A stretch of DNA of 64,000 nucleotides from Candidatus Midichloria sp. (GTDB lineage: Bacteria; Pseudomonadota; Alphaproteobacteria; Rickettsiales; Midichloriaceae): NCBI GenBank assembly GCA_030060845.1, contig CP094379.1, forward strand, positions 1 through 64,000, given 5' to 3'. Under the pieces are notes generated by a model. That model was not told the origin of the DNA. It did not search any database and saw nothing but the letters and a program-made list of their open reading frames with translations. The position numbers and the translations under genes are program-made. This document shows positions 57,222-64,000 of the stretch, in pieces (positions within the stretch are counted from its first letter, which is position 1; each line of letters opens with the position of its first letter).

Positions 57222-57250
57222 TTGACAATTATAATTTCAAATAACATCAT
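57222..57250 (+). promoter_or_regulatory. Possible promoter of pal
   Basis: A perfect TTGACA (57222-57227) with CATCAT 17 bp downstream (57245-57250, four of six consensus bases). It lies 120 bp before pal; an alternative -10 (TATAAC at 57251-57256) would need a 23-bp spacer. Confidence 0.4.
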
Positions 57251-57369
57251 TATAACAGATGGGTTGGCATAACTTAAATTTATTTGACCTATTTAAAAAA
57301 ACGAGTTAATGGTTAGATCTATAGAGAGATCAATTAACTATCTCGATATTACTTATAGGAGTTATCATC

Positions 57370-57828
57370 ATGAAAAAAACAATTTTAACAGTGTGTGCTT
57401 TAGCAATGCTAACAGCATGCGCGCAATCTAGTTCTGATAACAGAGCTGGCAGCTCAACTAAAGCTTCAAGAGCTCTCATTGAAGAGTTAACGCAAAAAGT
57501 GGGGAATAAAGTATACTTTGCTTTTGACACTTCTTCTCTTTCCGACGAAGCAAAAGCAACTTTAACAAAACAAGCAGAGCTAATGCAAAAATATGGTACA
57601 GCGACCTTTACGATTGAAGGGTATGCTGACCAACGCGGTACAGCTGAGTATAACATAGGTCTTGGTGAGAGACGTGCTAATGCTGTTAAGTCATTCTTGG
57701 CAAGCAAAGGAGGTGTTTCACCTAGTAGATTAACAGTGATATCTTACGGAAAAGAAAGGTTAGCTGATGATCGTACCACAGAAGAAGCCTATGCTAAAAA
57801 TCGTAGAGCTGTTACTGTAGCTAACTAA
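57370..57828 (+). CDS. pal: Peptidoglycan-associated lipoprotein Pal
   Basis: Outer-membrane lipoprotein of the Tol-Pal system, binding peptidoglycan and helping envelope constriction. 152 residues: signal peptide with lipobox LTAC (Cys17), a short Ser-rich linker, then an OmpA-like domain with VYFAFDTSSLSDEA and TIEGYADQRGTAEYNIGLGE, followed by RRANAVKSFLASKG and the C-terminal SYGKERLADD. Its length is standard. A good terminator follows. tolB is not adjacent, but the preceding genes are decayed. Confidence 0.96.
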   Translation: MKKTILTVCALAMLTACAQSSSDNRAGSSTKASRALIEELTQKVGNKVYFAFDTSSLSDEAKATLTKQAELMQKYGTATFTIEGYADQRGTAEYNIGLGERRANAVKSFLASKGGVSPSRLTVISYGKERLADDRTTEEAYAKNRRAVTVAN

Positions 57829-57845
57829 TAAAATATTATTTTTTT

Positions 57846-57880
57846 AGCCTCATATTAATTTTAAATGTGAGGCTTTTTTA
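57846..57880 (+). terminator. Intrinsic terminator of pal
   Basis: AGCCTCATAT and ATGTGAGGCT (57846-57855 and 57864-57873) form a 10-bp stem with one G-T type pair around a short AT loop, followed by TTTTTT. It sits 18 bp after the pal stop. Confidence 0.8.
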
Positions 57881-57933
57881 TTTGCTTTTTGAACCTATAA
57901 GTGTATCTCTGAATTAGAAGTAGAGTTTTCTAC

Positions 57934-58992
57934 ATGGAAATGAATTTTTTTAGTAAAGTAGAGCACTTAATAGTTAATAGATTATGGAGGCAGGATTTAT
58001 TTATTAATAAGTTACTGCGACCGTTTTCATGGATATATATTATAATCCATACCATAAAAGTTTTTTTAACTAATAAACAAAAGACAAATGTACCTGTCAT
58101 ATGTATAGGAAACTTAACAGTAGGTGGTTCTGGAAAAACACCAATTGCTCTTGCAATAGGTCGCTTACTGAAGAAACATAAAAGAAATCTAGCCTTTGTT
58201 GGACATGGCTATAAAGCCAATTTGCTTAAGCACAGCATTTGCATTGCAGTTGATCTCAAGATGCATAACGTAAACAATGTGGGCGATGAAGCGATTTTAT
58301 TAAGTAGTTTTGCTCCAACCTATATAGCTCAAAAAAGAATCCAAGGTGTATTTACGGCTCAAGCTGATGATTTTGATATTGCTGTATTAGATGATGGATT
58401 GCAAGATAATAGTATACATAAGGATTTATCAATAGTAGTTATAGATTCTGAGTACATACTTGGGAATTTGCTCTTATTACCAGCTGGACCCTTAAGAGAG
58501 CTACCGGTTTTTGCTCTAAAAAGGGCAGATTTAGTTATTGTTTCGGGTATTAATGAAGATAAGATTGAAGAGGCTATGAATTTTATTAATTGTAGGTTTT
58601 CAAAAAAGGTACCTTTGCTGAAAACCAAAACTACTTCTTGTCTTATTACTCCAAAAGATATAGAAAGATTTAAAGATAAAGATTTTTTTGCAATAATAGG
58701 TATTGCTCATCCAAAAAAATTTTTAGAAACAGCAAAAAAATATAATATAAAAATAAAAGAATCTGCTATTTTTTCTGATCATTATATGTTTAGCGAATCA
58801 GAGTTAGATGCAATCTATAATTATGCTAATGTCTTGAAATGCAGCGTTATAACCTCCTCAAAAGATTTTGTAAGATTACCTAAAAAATATCAAAATTTAA
58901 CTCAAGTAATAGAAATAGAAGCAGAATTTCCAAACATTGAGCTAATAAAAAATATGCTGGCTAAAAAGTTTGATTTAAATTTTACTTCTTGA
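57934..58992 (+). CDS. lpxK: Tetraacyldisaccharide 4'-kinase
   Basis: Phosphorylates the lipid A disaccharide at the inner membrane. 352 residues; a membrane-associating N-terminal helix (LLRPFSWIYIIIHTIKVFL), then ICIGNLTVGGSGKTP with the P-loop at 63-70, LDDGLQDNSIHKDL (the conserved DDGxQ), LLLPAGPLRELP, and the C-terminal ITSSKDFVRLP (TxKDxVRLP). A Met two codons later is an alternative start. Complete. It shows that a lipid A pathway exists. Confidence 0.95.
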   Translation: MEMNFFSKVEHLIVNRLWRQDLFINKLLRPFSWIYIIIHTIKVFLTNKQKTNVPVICIGNLTVGGSGKTPIALAIGRLLKKHKRNLAFVGHGYKANLLKHSICIAVDLKMHNVNNVGDEAILLSSFAPTYIAQKRIQGVFTAQADDFDIAVLDDGLQDNSIHKDLSIVVIDSEYILGNLLLLPAGPLRELPVFALKRADLVIVSGINEDKIEEAMNFINCRFSKKVPLLKTKTTSCLITPKDIERFKDKDFFAIIGIAHPKKFLETAKKYNIKIKESAIFSDHYMFSESELDAIYNYANVLKCSVITSSKDFVRLPKKYQNLTQVIEIEAEFPNIELIKNMLAKKFDLNFTS

Positions 58993-59201
58993 CTATAAAA
59001 TGTTGCTATACAGAATAAAAAAGTTGCGTGGTTTTATCACAATATTGTTAATTTTGCATGAGTACTAATTTTAATATTGTAGTTTTTTATATAAAGTTCG
59101 ACACTTTTTCGAAGCGAAAGCTACAGCATATTGATATATGCTGTAAAGCTTCAATCATTTTTTATTATTCTTTTGTATATGTATTCTTTAGTGAGGTAGT
59201 T

Positions 59202-60212
59202 ATGTATACTTCTATTGCTATTCTAGGAGCTACTGGGGTTGTGGGTCAAAAAGTAATTGCACTTTTGGCTAATAATCCACGTTTTAACATAATAGAGCTG
59301 GTTGCATCTGATCAACGCATTGGGCAAGCTTTTGGTGAAGCATGTGATTGGCGCGAACCAATTATGCCATTACCGGAAAAAATCTCTAAAATAAAACTAA
59401 GTTCAGATCAAGATCTAAAGGCTGATTTTATTGTCTCTTGCTTGCCTTCAGATATCGCTGAAGTATTGGAGCCAGCATTAGCAAAACAGGGAAAAATAGT
59501 TTTTTCAAATGCTTCTGCCTTTAGAATGCATGAAAATATACCTTTATTAGTTCCAGAAATTAATTTTGATCACTTGTCACTGCTGAGAAAGCAGAAGACA
59601 AAAGGTAAGATCATTACCAATCCTAACTGTTCTGCAGTTGGTGTAACCATTGCACTTGCACCACTTATGCGTTTAGGAGAAATAGAGCATGTAAGCGTGG
59701 TAACCCTTCAATCTATAAGCGGTGCCGGGTACCCAGGCGTGCCTTCTCTTGATATACTAGGCAATACCATACCTTATATTTCTAGCGAAGCAGAAAAAAT
59801 TACAGAAGAAACTAAAAGGATTCTAGGGACTGCAGAAAATTATGCAGAATTCTCTATAACAACACATGTGCATAGGGTTCCTGTAATGTATGGGCATACG
59901 GTAACCATGCATGTAATGTTTAAAGAAAGTGTTAGATCTGAACAAGCAATTGAGTCTTACTTAGCCTGGAATAAAAAATATTCTGAGCTCTTCCTTATTC
60001 ATAACAAAAGCGGACGGCCACAAAGTACAAAGGATTTGGCCCATAATGATATGCGTGCTCATATAGGACATTTACGCCAAGGGGATAAGCCTAATATTAT
60101 AGGACTTGTGTGCTTAACTCATAATCTTGTTCGGGGAGCAGCAGGTGCGGTTGTTGCTAACATAGAGAGTTACCTTAACTTTAGGGAAGGGATCCAGCAT
60201 TATGGCTCATAA
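59202..60212 (+). CDS. asd: Aspartate-semialdehyde dehydrogenase
   Basis: Reduces aspartyl phosphate to the semialdehyde for DAP/lysine (and Met/Thr) synthesis. 336 residues from the ATG at 59202, which gives SIAILGATGVVGQKVIALL at the N-terminus; an earlier in-frame start at 59058 would add an unrelated hydrophobic leader. The catalytic Cys is in ITNPNCSAVGVTIAL; VTLQSISGAGYPG and THVHRVPVMYGHT follow. The frame is intact. lysC, which makes its substrate, is broken immediately downstream (overlap of 11 bp). Confidence 0.94.
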   Translation: MYTSIAILGATGVVGQKVIALLANNPRFNIIELVASDQRIGQAFGEACDWREPIMPLPEKISKIKLSSDQDLKADFIVSCLPSDIAEVLEPALAKQGKIVFSNASAFRMHENIPLLVPEINFDHLSLLRKQKTKGKIITNPNCSAVGVTIALAPLMRLGEIEHVSVVTLQSISGAGYPGVPSLDILGNTIPYISSEAEKITEETKRILGTAENYAEFSITTHVHRVPVMYGHTVTMHVMFKESVRSEQAIESYLAWNKKYSELFLIHNKSGRPQSTKDLAHNDMRAHIGHLRQGDKPNIIGLVCLTHNLVRGAAGAVVANIESYLNFREGIQHYGS

Positions 60213-60705
60213 AATGTTGCAAAATTTAGGGGCGTAGGCGTTAAAACTCCAGAGGCAATCAAGTAGGTTACTAGGATTATAAAGGCCAACCCAGAAATTC
60301 GAATGGTAGTTGTTAGTGTGGTGGGGGGTGGTGTTATAAATTTATTAGTTAATCTAGTGAATGCCGCACAGGACCAACGTTGTGCTTTAATTCAAGAACT
60401 CCTGGATATTTATTTGAAGATTGCACGTAAGTTAAACTTATTTACTGATGACAAAATAAAAAAAGAAGTTGCAAGGTTAGATCAACTGTTAAATACAAGT
60501 GGTATTGATAAAAAAAATTGATTATATCTTGTTCTTAGAAGAAGAAAGAGCAGACCCAAAAAAATCTTACTGCAAATATTTGCATTACTCAATGGTTTAT
60601 GGGGGGCACGTTGAATAGAAAAACAACAATACTTGGCCAAGGCAGAAGTGATTATAGTGCAGCACTCATAGCAAAAGCTTGTAAATTGCTGATAAATTAA
60701 TAACT
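60202..60705 (+). pseudogene. lysC: Aspartate kinase LysC, N-terminal part, decayed
   Basis: Begins at the ATG at 60202 inside asd. Across frames one reads MAHKMLQ, KFRGVGVKTPEAIK (normal KFGGTSVxTPExI), IIKANPEIRMVVVSVVGGGV, a 72-codon stretch NLLVNLVNAAQDQRCALIQE with LLDIYLKIARKLN, then YILFLEEERADPKK, and TTILGQGRSDYSAALIAKA (normal TVTLGRGGSDYSAALIA). Two or more stops and frame changes; the catalytic and ACT domains after this are missing. Order asd-lysC is unusual but suggests a former operon. Confidence 0.8.
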
Positions 60706-60849
60706 GATATTATGCAGTAACTAAGGAGTAAGTAAATTAGTAGTCATACTTTTAAATTCTTGAAATGTAATTAGACACTATTTGCCATTATCGTTTGTGA
60801 AAACTTTCTTGAATAATTTGACTAAAAAATCAATCTCTTTAAGCTAAAC

Positions 60850-61345
60850 TGTTATAATACTATTATCTTCCATATTTAATGATTCAATAAATACTTGTTT
60901 AATTTATCTGTTAGTATATAAGCAAAATTTATTTCATTCTTGATAGTTTGTTTAACCAGTTTACGAAATAATTCTTTATAACCCACAGGAACACTAACAT
61001 CACCGTAACGTATTAAGCAAGACAAAAGATTAATTATCTTCATATGCCTACCTTTTAATATAAGATAATGCCAACAAGTTACTTCATTTCCGTCTGTATA
61101 CGCTTTCTCTTTAACTGAATTGTCAATAACCAATACTCTTTCATCGATATTTGCTTATGCTCTTACTGGCCATTTAGCATATAATCATAATTCTTTGGAA
61201 GCATATGCTCCGCTATGCAAAAATCTAGTAATTTGATTGTGACTTAATTCTCCTGATAGTCACTCTGATAATCCTGTTGCTGTCGCTTGTTTATTCTGAC
61301 TAATTAGATAATCAGTATAAATATCTAGTAACTTTTCTTTCAATC
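60850..61345 (-). mobile_element. IS4-like transposase remnant, diverged (copy 3)
   Basis: Homologous to copy 1 but diverged. The minus strand has KEKLLDIYTDYLISQNKQAT followed by LSGELSHNQITRFL (61345-61200), a stop, then VIDNSVKEKAYTDGNEVTCW, LKGRHMKIINLLSCLI and VSVPVGYKELFRKLV (61133-60876), ending where the central DDE part begins. The second half is absent. It comes from the same family but is clearly older. Confidence 0.75.
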
Positions 61346-61439
61346 ATTATACTTACCTTAGTTTTCTTTCTCTTCTACACAATTTCTTCTCTCATTTCAA
61401 TAATTATACTAACTGCGTAACATCAGTTCATATTAGTAA

Positions 61440-61600
61440 TAGGGCATGACGGTCAATTTCAGTAGTTTGGTGATATAAATGGTGCTGGCTTGGATGATGT
61501 GGTGGGGGATTGGAGCTCCTTCAGCTGATCCAGTGGCAGAAGTGATGCTGGACAGGCATATATTGCGCTGGGCTTTTGGCCGAGAGCTTTTCGTCAAGTA
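61440..61600 (+). pseudogene. FG-GAP repeat protein fragment
   Basis: Across frames the plus strand reads FGDINGAGLDDVV then GAPSADP, SGRSDAGQAYI and LGFW, the FG-GAP/integrin-alpha repeat (GDVNGDGxDDLIIGAPxADxxGxxxAGxxYVVFG). Such large surface or secreted proteins are common in Rickettsiales and in their mobile islands. Only one repeat remains, with one frame change. Confidence 0.65.
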
Positions 61601-61734
61601 CGACTACTACTATTACTCTTGCAGAAACATCAGCAGCTCGAAGAAAAAGTGGCGGCATCAAATTTCGTAGTGTGTCTATATAGAAAGAAAATTTAATGCT
61701 GAACAGACACATAACCTGCCACAGCAGAACCTGA

Positions 61735-62830
61735 AATTCAAGGAAAGACCTGAGGCATTTAAATCGATCATAGATATCATAGATAGCTTTTCTCATGCCG
61801 TAAGGTAGTGATCAGTGGTCGTGGTGGTGTTTGGTAAAAGCCAATTAGCTAAATTTTATGATCATAAAAGCCTAAGTGATAAGACCTATCAACTGCTATG
61901 GCGGATGGAAGCAAGGTTAGAGCAGAACGTTAATATATGGTATCATGTCTTAGCTGAGCTTAGGATATTGACACTGAAAAAGTTCCGTTTATAGAGGGGG
62001 GGAGTTAATAAATCGTATACATGCCTTGACAAACGACCCAAGGTTAAAAGACCGGCTATTTGATCTATGATGATCCAAAATCAGAAAAAGAATTTATTTC
62101 AATATTCCTCAATGAATTACCTGAATGTCATGGAGAGTTTAAAGGTCATATTACTTCCAGGAGTCCAAATTGAAATATCGCAACAGTTGCAAATCTTGGC
62201 GTATTTACGAAAAGAGAAGCAGTCAAATATATTGTAGAGATTTTGCTAAAAGAGTCAGATGGTGCTAAGTTAAATCTTGCTAAAAAGTTGGGTTATCACT
62301 CACTTGGTATAGTGCAAGCATTGTCATATATGAGCAAAACTAGAAAATTTATTGATATTTATCTTTCTGCGCGAGATAAGTTAATGACAGTCAAGGGCTA
62401 TAATAAAGTTAATAGCTTGCTTGATGATTATACTAAAAAACAGGGGATAAGGCATAGTTTTGGCAATTAAACTGGTTAATGCTATGTTATTAATTGCAGC
62501 AGAGCCAATTTAAGGATTCGTTAAGAGCAGTATCAGAAAACAAAGACAATTATGGCGAGGGTGCCTTAAGGATTTGTGAAGATTATGGCCTTTTAACACA
62601 TTTGGAAGAAGGAGAAAGTGCTATCATATACACGAATTACCAGCGAAAGTGAGAACTGCTATTTTATCAGCTGCCGTGGCTATATTAAGGAGATCTTTGG
62701 AAGAACTAGTAACGAGGTGGCGTTTGTGTATGGTAATATGGTTAAGTTATATAAAGCCCAAGATAATTATATAGAGGCATTACCATTATATGCCAAATCT
62801 TTAGCTATATATAAAAACATTTAATTGCCA
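61735..62830 (+). pseudogene. NB-ARC/TPR-type NTPase protein, decayed
   Basis: In broken frames: VISGRGGVGKSQLAKFYDHK (P-loop, near 61810), DKTYQLLWRMEARLEQN, HGEFKGHITSRSPN and TVANLGVFTKREAVKYIVEI (62180-62250). These are followed by LAKKLGYHSLGIVQALSYM (the GLPLAL-like helix), then after stops YGNMVKLYKAQDNYIEALPL and YAKSLAIYKNI, a TPR unit. This is the STAND NTPase plus TPR layout often carried by RAGE elements in Rickettsiales. Many lesions. Confidence 0.7.
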
Positions 62831-62864
62831 ACTTGTTTATCTCCCTATGTCAGCAATTAGATTA

Positions 62865-63870
62865 CGCCAAAAATATTGATGAAGCTAAGAAGTTGGAATA
62901 TACCTTCCTTCAAGATCCATATGAAATAGTTGCAGGCAGTGCTGATGGCCTGCAATTTGCTGGCTTCCTAAGGCACTACCCAAACTTTGATCCAGATGAC
63001 GATTGCAACCTATACTGGCTCTTTTTTAATGATGTGCATTGGATTGGATATTTACTGCATAATCCTTCGCTTCCCATGTAACCCCAGAGTAATAATTCTT
63101 TATGTAACTTGGCCATAAATTTTGCCACCATTAATGGGGAAGTTTCAACTTCCCCATTATGATAAGCAGTACTGCCGGTAAATGGATAAGTAGAGCTCTG
63201 GCATCCTACACATCAAAACATCACGTCATTAGAAAGATTATCAGGACTAGAGCTCGTACAATCAGCTATACATGAGTTTTGAGCAGCAGTATTGCTAAAT
63301 AACAGTATATAGCACTTTAGCATCATCTGCCCATAATGGGTCAAATTCAGTTAAATAAGCAACATCCACCTGTAACATCTCTAAACAGGCAAAATCCATT
63401 AACATCTCAAGCCAATGAATTACTGGATATATATACCAATGTACCATGGTAAAAGGCTGTATCCTCTATATTATCCTTTACTTCTTTCTGGCTATTTGTG
63501 CTAAAACTAATACCCCCAAGGCTTATCATACAGCATTTTGGATTGTGGATTTGTTACATCTACCAACTACCAGGTCCAAAAATCAACTAGAATGCCAAGA
63601 ACAGGTAGAGGAACCCCTGGCTTTAGGCAAAAACAAACTACTTGCTTTGGGGATTCACTATCCATCATAGAGCTTGGTACTACCTTTATCCCCTCCTATC
63701 GTAATTGGAAATAAACATTCTAGCACACCAGCACACATCTGTTATAGGATTTACAAGCCTTCCTGCACAGCCAACAGAGCCACAGGTATGATTCTTACTG
63801 TAATAACTATTAAACTTACCCAAAGAAGTTTCTTGCAAGCATTACGCATATCTAATTCTATCTATATTAC
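62865..63870 (-). pseudogene. traU: Conjugative transfer protein TraU, decayed
   Basis: F-type pilus assembly protein. The minus strand shows ILTDVCWCARMFISNYDRRG (TraU ITDVCWSCxFPxxIG) near 63750, then ISLGGI and CLEMLQVDVAYLTEFDPLWA near 63400-63320 (TraU AYFTELDPxWxDD). Next are FxCVGCQSSTYPFTGSTAYH, GEVETSPLMVAKFMAKLHKE and LLLWGYMG near 63220-63090 (TraU MFWCAGCQGSMYPxxG and LHRxLLLWGTxG), and SKYPIQC. At least eight lesions. Part of a RAGE-like conjugative element that continues beyond the window. Confidence 0.8.
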
Positions 63871-63877
63871 CAGCCCA

Positions 63878-64000
63878 GGTTGATGTGATGGTGCAATATT
63901 CTTGACTTCAAAGCATTTATCTTTCTTTTGACCTGGTACTAAATATACTGATTCACCACTAGGTTTTACTATAGTTTGGATCTCTCCTTGTAAAACATTT
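63878..64000 (-). pseudogene. C-terminal piece of an upstream conjugation gene
   Basis: The frame entering from the window edge reads NVLQGEIQTIVKPSGESVYL, VPGQKKDKCFEVKNIAPSH and stops near 63880, just upstream of the traU remnant. From position it should be an F-type tra gene (traW is expected before traU), but I cannot match the text to a family. It may be open beyond the window. Confidence 0.4.

Noticed and set aside
57330..57707. 125-codon minus-strand frame opposite pal
   Set aside because: Pal on the plus strand is unambiguous; the opposite frame is a by-product of its codon use.
62833..63081. 82-codon plus-strand frame with an acidic, aromatic sequence
   Set aside because: Antisense to the traU remnant; the minus strand explains the conservation.
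1..64000. tRNA, rRNA, tmRNA or RNase P RNA genes
   Set aside because: I looked at the intergenic regions for T-loop-like GGTTCRAATCC patterns and known RNA cores and found none convincing; a covariance search would settle it.
1..64000. CRISPR array
   Set aside because: The repeats seen are dispersed or tandem in twos; there is no regular repeat-spacer pattern and no cas gene.

Overview
The window starts at the ATG of dnaA. It is AT-rich, gene-sparse DNA from an obligate intracellular alphaproteobacterium of the order Rickettsiales, most likely a Rickettsiaceae relative. The evidence is the alphaproteobacterial character of the proteins, the reduced housekeeping set, the many single-copy genes separated by decaying DNA, a VirB6-type secretion gene, and remnants of a RAGE-like conjugative element (F-type TraU, FG-GAP, NB-ARC/TPR fragments). 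Intact lipid A and LPS genes (lpxK, lptB) and peptidoglycan genes (murE, murJ, alr, a DD-carboxypeptidase) argue against Orientia, as I recall its gene content. No name can be fixed without a search.

Layout. 1-5.1 kb: dnaA, then on the minus strand the decayed flagellar rod operon flgB-flgC-fliE below an intact transaldolase and a small membrane protein. The cluster rpsF-rpsR-rplI-rpoZ follows, with a possible ccmD-like mini-gene. 5.1-13.6 kb: a dispersed repeat, D-Ala-D-Ala carboxypeptidase, a polyprenyl synthase, a frameshifted IS4-like element, broken mrcA and nuoF, then intact engB, a 69-aa conserved-looking protein and suhB. 13.6-19.7 kb: topA, uvrB and an intact but very divergent glutamine-synthetase-like protein. 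19.7-30.9 kb is a graveyard: flagellar hook flgE, a manC fragment, virB6, an IS5 remnant, trmFO and an AAA-ATPase/PD-(D/E)XK gene, with yqgE, hemF and rplY intact among them. 30.9-41.9 kb: alr, mlaE-mlaF, tilS, ubiH-like, tmk, murE, lptB, a dead TAXI binding protein, yebC and ruvC. 42-54.9 kb: IS630 remnant, UDG, rimP-nusA-infB (with a promoter and an apparent leader terminator), a truncated CADD/TenA-like gene, xth, hslV without hslU, trpS, pssA, murJ and nrdB. 55-64 kb: a decayed three-gene ABC importer, pal, lpxK, asd, broken lysC, an IS4-like remnant and the conjugative-element debris.

The intact genes cover replication and repair, translation, transcription, envelope building (lipid II, lipid A, phospholipid, Mla transport), isoprenoid, ubiquinone and heme synthesis, and dNTP supply. 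The decayed genes are motility, secretion or conjugation, nutrient import, parts of cell-wall or lysine metabolism and one tRNA modification gene. This pattern suggests a lineage that descended from a flagellated, more independent ancestor and is still shrinking.

The most notable items are flagellar pseudogenes at two separate loci, the degenerate glutamine-synthetase-like protein kept as a full open frame, a MITE-like repeat family with long and short forms, and the attenuator-like leader of rimP-nusA-infB. I saw no rRNA, no convincing tRNA and no CRISPR array. All family assignments were made by reading the sequence, without database searches.
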